Positions 33,078-42,803 of a stretch of DNA of 64,000 nt are shown here, piece after piece. The position numbers and the translations under genes were made by a program. Under the pieces are notes generated by a model. The model saw only the letters and a list, made by a program, of their open reading frames with translations. It was not told the DNA's origin and did no database searches. Position 1 is the first letter of the stretch. Each line of letters opens with the position of its first letter. The stretch covers positions 36,418 to 100,417 of the forward strand of contig LADS01000056.1 in NCBI GenBank assembly GCA_000961725.1. The letters run 5' to 3'. This DNA is from Desulfobulbaceae bacterium BRH_c16a. Its GTDB lineage: Bacteria > Desulfobacterota > Desulfobulbia > Desulfobulbales > Desulfocapsaceae.

Positions 33078-36020
33078 TTAGATCCTCCCAATGCTCTGGC
33101 GAAGCAGAGCAAGCTGCCTTTGTTTTGTTATTTTTCCGATCTGTTTTCTGATAAGCCAGATAATGATCAGGCCGAGCATGGCCAGTCCGTAGTTGACATA
33201 TTCAAAGACGAGATGCATGTCCTTTGTTATCGGCAACAATGGTCTCGCAAAATGACTTCTGCCGCGAATCGCTAGCAAACCACGGTCTTCCAGCGCCCAG
33301 TCGACGGAGTTGGCCATCAGCTGCACGGGTCCGAGATTGTCGGTGCGCATGACGCTTGAGCCGATTCCCAAAATGATGTCGCTGAGAAAGGTGTTTGAAG
33401 AAAAAAGGATGATTCTGGCGCTTTCCGGCGACTTGTCGAGTTGTCGGGCGATTATCTGTTTCGCTTTTTCCTCGTCAGGCTCCTTATCCTCGCCAGGTTT
33501 TTTATTCATGCCGGGTTTCTTCTCCACAGGCTGCTTGTCGCCCGCCGGCTGTTGAGATTCGGCCAGCAGGGGCGACTGCTTGCCGCTGAAGTAGGAGGTA
33601 AAGTTGCCTTCAATGGCAACGCCGAGCAATTGTTTGCCGGAAGCCTCGCCAGCGGCAAAGCCGGCTTCCCCATAGGCCCGGAAATTCGGTTGGATCTTGG
33701 TGTCTGCCGAAACCCAACTCTTGATCGAGCTTTTCAACAGCTGGACAACCATTTTGTTAAGATTCTTATTCACATCGACAGTGATCGGTGAGGCCCAATT
33801 CAGGGTGAGTTGCGTGAGCCCCGTCATCAGTCCGCTGTCCTGGTCCATGGAATCCGGTCTGATATCGACAAAATAGGGATAATTGACCAGTTTCGTCTCC
33901 TGGACGGTAAATCCGGCAACCTGACGCTGAACCGGAACGGGGAAAGCGCTGTTTTGCGGATCAAGCACCATCTCTTCGCCGATTGTCAGGCCTTGGAAGC
34001 GCAGCCACTCTTCAAGCCCCGACTTCTTTTTCTCGATTGAGAGTTCACGCTCCAGACCGACACTGAACGGCGAGCTGGCAATGACTACCGTGCCACCCTG
34101 CATAAGAAACTGATCGATCGCGAAGAGTTGTTTTTCATCTACGTTTTCCGGCGCCACAACCATCAGCAGATCCGCTTCTTCGGGGACGCGGCCGGTGGCC
34201 AAGTCGGTCGGTACGACCCGGTGTTCCTTGCCAAGCACATCCTTCAGGATATCGAACTGCAAACCCGACCCCGGCATGCCGAATTGCGGCATTGGCGGCA
34301 TTGCCTTCGGGGTATGCAGAGCCACCGTTTTGGAGAACCCGGCGCCGAACCGCTTGAGGCCCGCCTCAATCGCTCTCTTGAGACTCTCCTTGGCGAGATC
34401 TTCCGGCAATGGAATCTCGACGACCTGTTCTCCGCTGGTAAGGGTCATATAGTACCAGAACGAGCGCTGGTCAAACAGGCTGGCGGCCATCGGCCGGAAG
34501 CCGTATTCCTTGCTGATTTTTTCGGCAACAGCGCCTTTTTCGGCATCGGGATCGAGAAAACGGCTGGAGAAGAGTTTGCCGCCCTCCGTTTCCATCTCGG
34601 CCAGGATCGTCTGCAGTTCTTTCTTCAGCGACACAAGTTCTTCCGGCAAATTCTGATCGGGCGACATGTAGCCGGTAAACTGAATCTCCTTGCCGATGCC
34701 GGCAAAAAGATCGCCGCCGCTCTGATAACTGTACAGCACCTTCTTTATGGCCCGGGTGATATCGTATTCGGGATTGCGAAGCTCGACATCGAGGTCCGTT
34801 TCACTTGTCGATTTCAATTCAATGAGATCTCGGAAGCCAAGGGTTTCGAACTGATCGCCATATTGAATCAGGATATCGAAATATGAGTTGGTCACCGCTG
34901 CCTGATACTTGCTCGCCGTCTGGAAGGGTACCGGTCGAATACCATACTTTTGTCCAGCTTCCTGTTCCAGGTCGGGATGTTCGAGCGGATCGATGAACTC
35001 GACGCGGACATTACCGCCTCCGGCTACCGCGAACTCCTGCAGCAGATCACGGATACGCGGAACTAACGGGGCGAGAAGGGGATGGGTCTGCGAAGAAAAA
35101 TATCCGCGCAGGAGCAGGGGCTCTTTCAGCTGTCCCAGGTAGTTTCTAGTCGATTCGGAGATGGAGTAGATGTTGCCCTTGGTCATGTCGGCCCGAAGAA
35201 CGCCGATCGGCGCCATCCAGAAATTGGCAACGAGAAAGTTGGCGATAACCAGACCACAGACCAGCTGCCACCGGCGATGGCGACTGTTTGCGGGATTATC
35301 CGCCCAGCGGATTCTCTCCAGCCCGTAAATATTGAGGCTGAGAAAGATCCCCATGATACTGAGATAGTAATACAGATCGCGGAGATCGATGACGCCTCGA
35401 GTGATTGAGTTGAACCGGGAACCCGAACCGAGGAGTTGAAGCAGTTCCGACCCTCGGTTGCCGAAAAAGGAAGCCAGGGTTTCGGAACCGATCAGATAAA
35501 ACACCGAACACACCAGCACGGTGATGATCAGACTCACTATCTGGTTCTCGGATTTGGCGCTGATGAAAAGACCGATGGCAATGTATGCTGCGGCGAGGAA
35601 CAAGGTTGCCAGATATCCGCCGAAGACCGGTCCCCAGTCGAGAGGTCCCATGAGGCTGACGGTAACCGGCAGGGGCAGCGTCAAGAGCAGTGAAACCGCG
35701 ATCAGGCCGAGGCAGGCCAGGAATTTGCCGAACACCAGCGAAGGCGGTGGCACCGGTGAGGTAAGCAAAAATTCCAGGGTCCCGGACCGTCGCTCTTCGG
35801 CCCAAAGGCGCATGGTTACTGCTGAGGTAAGAAAAATGAGGAGGATCGGCATCCATCGGAAAAGAGGCCGGACTTCAGTAATATTGTTAGCAAAAAAAGT
35901 CTCTACCCAGAAAAAGACGAACAGAGTCACCGCGAGAAAAACGCCGATAAAAATCAAGGCGATCGGCGAACTGAAAAACGCATCGAATTCCTTCCGGGCG
36001 ATACGAAAAATTGTCTTCAT
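33078..36020 (-). CDS. ABC-2 permease fused to GldG-like ABC auxiliary domain
   Basis: About 980 residues from the ATG at 36020, which GGAGG precedes by 9 nt; another ATG three codons earlier is too close to it. Residues 1-240 are an ABC-2 permease with six helices (IARKEFDAFFSSPIALIFIG near the start). After a further helix pair comes a GldG-type auxiliary region (ISESTRNYLGQLKEPLLLRGY through RDLIELKSTSETDLDVEL). An ABC-type domain near residues 590-850 follows (VAPENVDEKQLFAIDQFLMQGG), then a Pro/Lys/Glu-rich insert and a final membrane helix. Permease and GldG are usually separate genes, so this is a fusion. It lies between the ATPase and DUF4340 genes of the same system. Confidence 0.85.
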   Translation of the reverse strand: MKTIFRIARKEFDAFFSSPIALIFIGVFLAVTLFVFFWVETFFANNITEVRPLFRWMPILLIFLTSAVTMRLWAEERRSGTLEFLLTSPVPPPSLVFGKFLACLGLIAVSLLLTLPLPVTVSLMGPLDWGPVFGGYLATLFLAAAYIAIGLFISAKSENQIVSLIITVLVCSVFYLIGSETLASFFGNRGSELLQLLGSGSRFNSITRGVIDLRDLYYYLSIMGIFLSLNIYGLERIRWADNPANSRHRRWQLVCGLVIANFLVANFWMAPIGVLRADMTKGNIYSISESTRNYLGQLKEPLLLRGYFSSQTHPLLAPLVPRIRDLLQEFAVAGGGNVRVEFIDPLEHPDLEQEAGQKYGIRPVPFQTASKYQAAVTNSYFDILIQYGDQFETLGFRDLIELKSTSETDLDVELRNPEYDITRAIKKVLYSYQSGGDLFAGIGKEIQFTGYMSPDQNLPEELVSLKKELQTILAEMETEGGKLFSSRFLDPDAEKGAVAEKISKEYGFRPMAASLFDQRSFWYYMTLTSGEQVVEIPLPEDLAKESLKRAIEAGLKRFGAGFSKTVALHTPKAMPPMPQFGMPGSGLQFDILKDVLGKEHRVVPTDLATGRVPEEADLLMVVAPENVDEKQLFAIDQFLMQGGTVVIASSPFSVGLERELSIEKKKSGLEEWLRFQGLTIGEEMVLDPQNSAFPVPVQRQVAGFTVQETKLVNYPYFVDIRPDSMDQDSGLMTGLTQLTLNWASPITVDVNKNLNKMVVQLLKSSIKSWVSADTKIQPNFRAYGEAGFAAGEASGKQLLGVAIEGNFTSYFSGKQSPLLAESQQPAGDKQPVEKKPGMNKKPGEDKEPDEEKAKQIIARQLDKSPESARIILFSSNTFLSDIILGIGSSVMRTDNLGPVQLMANSVDWALEDRGLLAIRGRSHFARPLLPITKDMHLVFEYVNYGLAMLGLIIIWLIRKQIGKITKQRQLALLRQSIGRI

Positions 36021-36034
36021 TGTTCTCATCCTCC

Positions 36035-36970
36035 CTATCGCTCGCTGATTTCGGCAAAGACTGTTTCAAGGTTCTGGGATTCAAATCCCATCGAGTAGAG
36101 GCGCCAACCATGGTCATGCACGGCGCGGGCAAGAGATGCCGCTCTCTCGTAACGATTTTCCGACCTTTCAAGGTTCAGAGCGAAGATGTTGCCATGATCG
36201 GATTGGTCGACTGAATGTACCGGGACGGCAGTCCCCACCCCGGCAAAATTCCGCAGGAGGGGGATGGCTTCCTGCGCGTCGACATCCAGGGAGATGAGCA
36301 GCCGACCTTCATTGCTGAGCGAGTCGAGTCGCGAGTCGAGGGCCTTTTTCCCGTCCTTCAGGATGATCACCCGGTCGCAGATGGCCTGAACCTCTTGAAG
36401 GATGTGGGTGGAGATAATGATTGTCGATTTTTTCGCCAATCCGGTAATGAGTTCGCGCATGTGCTGAATCTGCGTCGGATCGAGACCATTCGTCGGCTCA
36501 TCGAGGATAAGGATTGCCGGATCATGAAGGATTGCCTGAGCAACTCCGGTCCGTTGCCGATAGCCGCGGGAAAGGGTGGCGATGGACTGAACCGCCTTCT
36601 CGTGCAGCTCGGTCCGGCCAATTGCCTTTGCGATCGACGCGCCCCTCGTCTCTTCCGGCAAACCGTGCAGGGCAGCGGCATAGTCGAGATAATCGATAAC
36701 CGTCATCTCCGGATACACCGGGCAGTTCTCCGGCAAATAGCCAATTTCCTGCTGTATGGCTTGCCGGTCGCTGCCGATATCCTTGCCGTTTACCGTGATC
36801 GTCCCGCTGGTAGGTTCGAGATAACCGGTGATCATTTTCATGATCGTTGTCTTGCCGGCCCCGTTATGTCCCAGGAGCCCGACAATCTCCCCTGTCGATA
36901 TCTCGAACGAGACATTGTCCACCGCGGTGATATCGCCATATTTTCGTGTAATACTGTCTATTTTGATCAT
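36035..36970 (-). CDS. ABC transporter ATPase (GldA/CcmA-like)
   Basis: A 311-residue ATP-binding subunit. Walker A is GHNGAGKTT (residues about 34-42), the Q-loop is QEIGYLPENCPVYPEMT, the signature is LSRGYRQRTG and Walker B is AILILDEPTNGLD. The switch His is in ISTHILQEVQAICD. The C-terminal extension (ISLDVDAQEAIPLLRN) is typical of ABC-2 exporters. It sits 14 bp before the permease-GldG fusion and should energise it. The substrate is unknown. Confidence 0.92.
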   Translation of the reverse strand: MIKIDSITRKYGDITAVDNVSFEISTGEIVGLLGHNGAGKTTIMKMITGYLEPTSGTITVNGKDIGSDRQAIQQEIGYLPENCPVYPEMTVIDYLDYAAALHGLPEETRGASIAKAIGRTELHEKAVQSIATLSRGYRQRTGVAQAILHDPAILILDEPTNGLDPTQIQHMRELITGLAKKSTIIISTHILQEVQAICDRVIILKDGKKALDSRLDSLSNEGRLLISLDVDAQEAIPLLRNFAGVGTAVPVHSVDQSDHGNIFALNLERSENRYERAASLARAVHDHGWRLYSMGFESQNLETVFAEISER

Positions 36971-37060
36971 TCATCAACCTCAAATTTGCAAGTTATCGGA
37001 ACCGCATCATTGCCGTCACGTCCTGACTGGATGTCAGGCGTGACGGCTTGGATTACAATC

Positions 37061-37936
37061 CTATTCTTTTTTTTGGTTTTGGATCGTCTCATCTATCAAC
37101 CGCTGCATCTCCTCCACAGTGCGCTGATTCACCTTTCTGCCGTTCACAAAAACGGCAGGTGTTCCCCTAATCCCAAGGTTATTCGCCTCGACCATATCCT
37201 TGGTAAGTTTTTCCCGCAGAATTGGCGATTGCATATCCTTGGTGAATCTATCGAGATCGAGTTCCAGTTTTTTGGCGATCTTGGTGATCGAGTCGGGATT
37301 GATTTTGGGTTCGGCGAAGAGAAGGTCATGGTATTCCCAAAACTTCCCTTGTTCCTTGGCGGCCAATGCACCTAAAGCCGCCGGTTGGGCCATTTTATGG
37401 TTATTGAGAGGGAGGTTTTTAAAAACAACTTTTACGGTTGTCGGGTTCTGCTTGAGCACCTGCTCAAGAAGCGGCAGCAATTTGCCGCAGTAGGGTCACT
37501 CAAAATCGGAAAAAACGGCAACGATAACCGGGGCGTCCGCAGCACCTTTGAACGGGGCATCGGCGATGTTGATATCAACGATAAAATCAACAACAAGGGC
37601 GGAAAGAAAATTCTTATTGTTGTCAAGTAGATATAAAAACTCGCCCATTGGTGCGACAGCAATATCGGATACACCTGCGTCGACCGGAATACGTCCCTGC
37701 AGGACCCCGTTCTGGTCGTAAATCAAAACCTGGCTGCTTTCGGTCAGGACAAATGCATACTTCCCATCCAGGGAATAGGCGAAATCTTTTGATTTTTCGG
37801 GTAGCTTCAGCTCCATTGCCGGTTTCCATTCCACGCGGTTGTCTCGGCCGCTGGTACTTGCCGCCGCGAAATTGGTGATTCCCGTCGCCATTATCAACGA
37901 AACGGCCCCAGGCAGAACGATTTTTAAGTATTTCAT
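37061..37936 (-). CDS. DsbA-like oxidoreductase with probable selenocysteine (UGA) at the redox site
   Basis: One reading frame of 291 codons, interrupted only by a TGA at 37498-37496 (residue 147). A signal peptide (residues 1-24, MKYLKIVLPGAVSLIMATGI) is followed by a short beta-propeller-like repeat domain and then a thioredoxin-fold DsbA-type domain. The active site reads SDFE-U-PYCG, exactly where DsbA-family proteins have FxDFxCPYC. The resolving Cys150 and cis-Pro260 (IRGTPAVFVNG) are present. A bSECIS-like hairpin begins 7 nt after the UGA. Sec at this position would make a U-x-x-C redox centre. The alternative is a nonsense mutation of a Cys codon, but the coincidence with the catalytic residue argues against that. 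It follows a ResB-like gene and precedes the ABC genes. Confidence 0.8.
37471..37488 (-). promoter_or_regulatory. Candidate bSECIS hairpin for the UGA codon
   Basis: On the coding strand GCGGC, an 8-nt loop AAATTGCT, then GCCGC, 7 nt after the UGA. The loop spans nucleotides 16-23 counted from the U of UGA and includes a G, within the window where bacterial SECIS apical loops occur. The stem is only 5 bp, so support is moderate. Confidence 0.5.
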
Positions 37937-37961
37937 TTTTATCTCCTAGTTTTTTAACAGT

Positions 37962-37986
37962 TCTCTTGAACCTCTTGTTCAAGAGA
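37962..37986 (-). promoter_or_regulatory. Inverted repeat before the DsbA-like gene
   Basis: Perfect inverted repeat TCTCTTGAAC / GTTCAAGAGA with a 5-nt loop, 26 bp before the start of the DsbA-like gene and just after the ResB-like fragment. There is no U-tract on the minus strand. It could be an operator, an attenuator or an mRNA processing site. Confidence 0.45.
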
Positions 37987-38013
37987 GTATTTGGGTTTGT
38001 TTCTTATGCGTGG

Positions 38014-38499
38014 TCATTTCCAGCGCTCACCACGCCCGACCACAACTTCGGTTGAACTTCCTTCCGGATTTGGGACAAACGTTTGTCCATCGCCATCGGT
38101 TGAAGCTTTGCTGACAGCGTTTTCGGTATCTTTCAGACCACCGATGTCCGATGGCAATACAATCCCTCTTGGATAACGAGGGAGTTTGGCAATATCGTCA
38201 GTCAGGTTGTCTCTTGTCATCACATGACGTGACAGTCGATGCCAGGAGGAGGCAATAAGATTCAAGGTTAATAAAAATAACAAAAACCAGAACCATATTG
38301 AGGAATACGTACAATCGAGATCGAATACCTTTATAAGGATTGCCAGATGCTTTCCGTACTTATCAATATAGAATGCAACCGGTTCACCTTGGGGGATGAT
38401 GTTGCCTATAATCGATGTCACTGCCAGCAGCGAGAAGAGCAGCATGGTAAGGCGGATAGAGGCAAATAAATCCGGTGTACGATTCGTGATCGGTTTCAT
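38014..38499 (-). CDS. resB: ResB-like cytochrome c biogenesis protein, truncated
   Basis: A 161-residue N-terminal fragment. Two membrane helices (LTMLLFSLLAVTSIIGNIIPQG and FWFLLFLLTLNLIASSWHRL) flank a short loop, as in the first part of ResB/Ccs1, which is normally 400-600 residues long. The reading frame then loses similarity and ends in TGA. The last 40 residues are polar (DGDGQTFVPNPEGSSTEVVV). It has a good ribosome binding site (TAGGAG) and is directly upstream of the DsbA-like gene, so it could be a short modified ResB in a thiol-redox operon or simply a truncated relic. Confidence 0.65.
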   Translation of the reverse strand: MKPITNRTPDLFASIRLTMLLFSLLAVTSIIGNIIPQGEPVAFYIDKYGKHLAILIKVFDLDCTYSSIWFWFLLFLLTLNLIASSWHRLSRHVMTRDNLTDDIAKLPRYPRGIVLPSDIGGLKDTENAVSKASTDGDGQTFVPNPEGSSTEVVVGRGERWK

Positions 38500-38787
38500 T
38501 GAAACTGACTCCTACCGATAGCCTGAGAGATACACACGCAGGCGAAATAATACTGTAAAGACTTCTCTCTTGGAGAGAGCAAAAGTCGCAACCATTGCCT
38601 TCTTGGAGTTTTTCCTGATATATCAGTAAATTATTTGTTATAGCCGGCTGCTGGACATTGTGTGGTGCCAAGCTGGCGATGGAAAATTGGCGATGACAGA
38701 AAGACTCCGGTCGATTTCGTCTCTGGTTGCCGACACGCCCGGCAAAACGAGAGTTGCACCAACAGCATCGATCGGCCTAAGTCAATA

Positions 38788-39246
38788 TCAAATCAGAAGT
38801 ACTATGGAACGGAGGGATTTGGTTCGAATGTTATCGAGGATGAGTGATGGGTCAGATGCCAGGACTACGGAGATTGAGTTGACGGCAAAGCTTGTAGTAA
38901 GAGCAGCTGACTGCAAAAAAGTGGTCCTGGTTCTGTCCGGGAGGATGGAAACCGGGAGTTTCAGTTGATCGTCGGAAGTCTTCCAGCCGGAAATCGATTG
39001 CGAGTTGATATCGAGACATGTAGTAGATTCGGTATTTTTTGAAAAATCAATGGCTTCACAGGTTAGAAAAGAAATGTACACCGAATCATACATTTCAGAA
39101 TAACAAGAGGTCAATTCTAAGCGGTCATCCTTGTCACTCCAGTCCATGCACCAGGCAATCCCTGAAAAACCGGGCAGCCCAACACAAACAAGGCATATAG
39201 TGAGTAGTATGACCCTGATCCGACTATGGTTGAATCGAAACAACAT
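38788..39246 (-). CDS. Hypothetical exported protein
   Basis: A 152-residue frame starting with a good signal peptide (MLFRFNHSRIRVILLTICL, ending near GIAWC). The mature region carries Cys pairs (SCYSEMY, TCEAI, TCLDI), but no family is recognised. There is no strong ribosome binding site. The frame may once have been longer: after the stop it continues without many stops (I*Y*LRPIDA and so on). It could be a short secreted protein or a damaged gene. Confidence 0.4.
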   Translation of the reverse strand: MLFRFNHSRIRVILLTICLVCVGLPGFSGIAWCMDWSDKDDRLELTSCYSEMYDSVYISFLTCEAIDFSKNTESTTCLDINSQSISGWKTSDDQLKLPVSILPDRTRTTFLQSAALTTSFAVNSISVVLASDPSLILDNIRTKSLRSIVLLI

Positions 39247-39797
39247 GCTTTAGTGTAAATAGAAAGATTAGATTTTTCCGGGGAGTATTCAAAACACTAC
39301 GCTGTAGTATAAACACGGTTGAGTATTCTATCAACATTCTTCTTGGAGGCATTCGCTCTGACCGTTGCTTGTTTTTCCTTTGTGTAAGTAATCCATCTCA
39401 TTGTAATTTTTGCACCACTTCAGACAACTCTAGTGAAGCCGCAAACAATTGTTCTTGCCGACGACATTGCATTTTAAGGGCGGCCCCGTTTTTTAGGCGA
39501 CAGGCGAAAAAACCGACCAATTTGGAATGGCTATATCTGAATGTTTGTACTTTGACCATTAATATTCGAGATTCCTTCAAAAAAGTAATGTTCCAGTAAG
39601 GTTCCGGTAATTTTGTATTGGTAAAAGACTATCTGATATGGTTGCCGGGATCTCTTTCCTTAAGACCCTTCAATCCATTTTTTTATATGGCCCCGTGCAC
39701 CTTCCGCCTCCAGTAAGGTGCACGGGTGCCTCAATGATGTGCCGTCTTGGGAAAAACTCGGAATTTCCGGCCAATAGTGTCGGGTATCATAGGAAAA
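39247..39797. other. Intergenic region with a perfect 12-bp inverted repeat
   Basis: About 550 bp without a gene that I can support. Bases 39692-39726 form CCCGTGCACCTT / AAGGTGCACGGG with an 11-nt loop. There is no U-tract on either strand in the right place, so it is not a simple terminator. It lies about 70 bp before the parvulin gene and might form an mRNA 5' structure or be a repeat element. Confidence 0.4.
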
Positions 39798-41355
39798 ATG
39801 AAACAGACAACTCACTCTATTCTCTTGTTCGTTGTCTCTGTCTTGATATCGATAGTTCTCCTCTCCGGCTGTGGGGATTCGCCGCAACCTCCGGATACCG
39901 ATACAATTGCCGTATTCCAAGGCGGTCGGATCACTCGTCAGGAGTTGAAGAATACTGTTGGTGAACTACAAAAGGCTTTTGAAAACGACAAGGAAGCGAC
40001 GAAACAGCTTCGGGAAAAAGAAACTTATCGAAAACTAGTGAGTTCTAGACCGAATGGTTAATAGCAAAATCATCTCCATGAAGCTGGATAATAGAAAAAA
40101 CATCAAACATGTGATGAAACATGTGTCGGAGCAATTGAATATATCGGAACTGCCCAACACCCATAAGCAAAATATAAAAGTTTCGGACGAAGAAATTAAA
40201 GAACGTTATGAACTGGATCGCACTGCTTTCGGTCAAGATACGCTTGCCCAGGCAACTGACCGGATTCGTGCGCAGCTTGAAGCTGAAAAAGAGGGGCGTT
40301 TCTTTCAAGATTATCTGGATAACTTACGCAAGAATGCTGTGATCACACGATACGACGAGTTGCTGGATGTTCCCGAACCGATAGAAGCCGATTTGCGAAT
40401 GTATTACGAACAGAACAGAAATTTATATCAAGAAAGATCTTTCGAAGAAGCCAACAATGACATCGTAAAAGCAGTTCGGGCAAAAAACACGGCACTCTGG
40501 TTTCAGGAGAAGCAAGACCGGACATTAATGACCATCCATGGCAAGCCTTTCACCGTTGGAGAATTTATTGAAGAATTTGAAAAACTTCCGTTAAATGAAC
40601 GTGAACGCTACCAAGGTTTCGAATCCAAGAAGAAACTTCTGGATGAAATGGTCGATAGGCTATTGCTGGTAGAAGATAGCTACGACCAGATGTTGAGCTC
40701 TGAAACCAAAGACCAGGGTGACCATATTCGGCAGGATATTCTCAAGAAGATATTCCATCAAGAGGAAGTAGACGACCAAATTCAAGTCTCGGAGGAAGAG
40801 ATACAATCCTTTTTTGAGGATAATTCTGAGTTATTTGTCCAGCCGCCCCAAGTGCAGGTCAACTATATTCGAATTGGTGCCGGTCAAACGGATGCAGAGA
40901 GAAAGCAAGCTGAGAAAAAAGTTAAGGACGCTTATTACAAGCTCAAGCCCAGTCTGTTCAAGAAAGCCGAACCTTTTGAAAAAATAGCGGAGGAATATTC
41001 AGAAGACCCTGAGACAGCTAAAAAAGGCGGCGTTTTGGATGGATGGATTTCAGAAAAAAACGAAATAATTGGAGAAATCGCCAATCACGGATTTCATGAA
41101 AACGTTCTTGGCCTTGGAGAACATGACATTAGCTTACCGTTTTTATTTCATAACAGCTATTACATCGTTCAGGTGCGGGAGCGCCGGGAGCCTATCCTCA
41201 TGACTCTTGAACAGGCCAGTGAAACAATCAAAACCGAGCTTACTGCTCGCAAGCATGATGAAATGACTTTACAGAGAGAGAAGACCCTGCTGGATCAGGC
41301 CGACCTCATCATTTTTGATAAGACCATAGATTCGATGCTGGATGAAGATGCATAA
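39798..41355 (+). pseudogene. SurA/PrsA-like parvulin lipoprotein, frameshifted
   Basis: The start at 39798 has AGGAAAA upstream and encodes a lipoprotein signal (SIVLLSGC). The frame ends at 40061, but a second frame covering 40054-41355 carries the rest. The join lies near 40040 and needs a +1 shift (KLV then LDRMVNSKI). The second part contains SurA-like helical regions and a parvulin PPIase domain (VQVNYIRIGAG, AEEYSEDPETAKKGGVLDGW, LPFLFHNSYYIVQV). These proteins fold outer-membrane or exported proteins. The intact long downstream part suggests recent damage or a sequencing error. Confidence 0.75.
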
Positions 41356-41429
41356 GGAGGATGACTAAACGTGCAACTAAATAGAAAAGAGCGAACATTG
41401 GCGGTGACCAGATCCACTCATCGCCGGAG

Positions 41430-42113
41430 GTGATCCAGTTTCTTTCAGGAGACGGCAATATCGTCGATATCCAGGCTGTTGTCCAGTACCGTATCAAGGA
41501 TGCATCCGCATATTTGTACAATGTCAACTTTCGAGATTACCAACTGATCAACGAAACCATTCGCGGTTCCATTACAGAAATCGGGGGCGGAATGCAAATT
41601 GACGATATCTTGACCATCGGCAAGGAACGTCTTCAGGAACTGATTCGAGTCAAGTCGCAGGGATTGCTGGACCGATATCGTAGCGGACTGGAACTGGTGG
41701 GGATCAACCTGAACAAGGTATATCCTCCCGAGGAGGTGGCTGAGGCGTTCCGAGATGTCTCTAATGCCAAGCAGGATCGCGAAAAGACCGTCAACGATGC
41801 CTTGGGCTACCAAAACACAGTTATCCCTCAGGCAAGGGGCGATGCAGCCAGGATTCTTCATGAGGCGGAAGCATACAAGGTTGCAGCCATCAATAAGGCT
41901 GGCGGTGAAGCCAGCCGTTTCCAGCAGATGTTGGCTGAATATGAACTATATTTACGAAGAGATACAACAGATGTCACAGTGACTCGCCTGTATTTGGAAA
42001 GCATGGAGAAAGTGATGGCGAAGGTGAAAAAATATATCGTAAGCCCACAGGATGGCGGGAAATTGAATTTGCGTCTTCTGCAAAGTGAGAGTGATCTTAA
42101 CAAAAATCTTTAA
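41430..42113 (+). pseudogene. hflK: HflK/stomatin-like protein, N-terminally truncated
   Basis: About 227 residues from a GTG at 41430 (the frame is open back to 41379). The protein begins inside the SPFH domain: SGDGNIVDIQAVVQYRIKDASAYLYNV, then LQELIRVKSQGLLDRY, GINLNKVYPPEEV and a coiled-coil tail with a Lys-rich YIVSPQDGG end. The normal N-terminal cytoplasmic and membrane segment is missing; a TAG lies just upstream in frame. A neighbouring short frame (from GTG at 41371, with AAGGAGG before it) may be its displaced start, so an internal deletion with frameshift is likely. It follows the broken parvulin gene and probably belonged to one membrane quality-control operon. Confidence 0.7.
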
Positions 42114-42149
42114 GATTTAGCGGTTAACCGAGAAAATGAGAAAAGTCAT

Positions 42150-42536
42150 ATGATTCGAATAATTTTCAAGAACTTAAAGAGATTGGAAGTGGAAAATGAC
42201 GTTGTAATGGAGCGGCTCCAACGTGTGATCGATAGGTTTCCAGCTTTAAAAAAATGCCGGATCCATGTGACTCTTGAGATGCACAGTTCACCAACTCAAG
42301 CACGACCCGAACTCTTTACGGTGACGATCCATGTGAGAAATGGCAGGTATCGTGGTATCAGACTCAAAAAATCAGCCCACAGCCTTTATGCCGCGCTAGC
42401 GGATGTGGTGGAGCACTCGCTTGAAAAATTCAATCGTTTCGGGGATCGGTCACGTGTTAAAGAGAGGAGTAAGGCAAGGAAACTTTGCCGTTTGGGTCGA
42501 GAGATCAGAGGTAAGTTGATACTTAACCTGGTGTAA
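42150..42536 (+). CDS. HPF/RaiA-like ribosome hibernation factor
   Basis: A 128-residue basic protein. It fits the S30AE fold: IIFKNLKRLEVENDVVMERLQ at the start, then CRIHVTLEMHS, VTIHVRNGRYRG, a KKSAHSLYAALADVVEHSLEK helix and a basic tail. Members bind the 30S subunit and promote dimerisation or stasis under stress. The ribosome binding site is weak (AGAAAAG). It lies 36 bp after the HflK fragment, in the same direction. Confidence 0.7.
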   Translation: MIRIIFKNLKRLEVENDVVMERLQRVIDRFPALKKCRIHVTLEMHSSPTQARPELFTVTIHVRNGRYRGIRLKKSAHSLYAALADVVEHSLEKFNRFGDRSRVKERSKARKLCRLGREIRGKLILNLV

Positions 42537-42803
42537 GAAAGGTGGTCGCTGGTTTGGGTCTACAGAAAGGACATTGCCGCACTTACGGGAGTCGGTTTCA
42601 GTTGCACATTGAACAGGTGGTGCTTAATAACCATACAAATAGGTTGTGTTTTGGATTGAGAATTTAAAGCTCAAACCTGATCTCAACATCATCTCTAATT
42701 GGTTGGGACGGAAGAGGTACACGCGTAGGCCAAAGGTCAGAGAATTTAAGGAGCATTTAACGGGAGTTCTGTTTGTTCAATGCCAACATAGGTTGACCAT
42801 CCA

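Noticed and set aside
32254..33081. 275-residue plus-strand frame antisense to the DUF4340 gene
   Set aside because: The opposite strand has a membrane anchor and the DUF4340 pattern.
36215..37375. 386-residue plus-strand frame antisense to the ABC ATPase and the DsbA-like gene
   Set aside because: The opposite strand holds Walker motifs and a thioredoxin domain; this frame is a shadow.
38014..38016. Selenocysteine at the TGA ending the ResB-like fragment
   Set aside because: After the TGA only about 17 codons follow without a redox motif or ResB similarity, so this is an ordinary stop.
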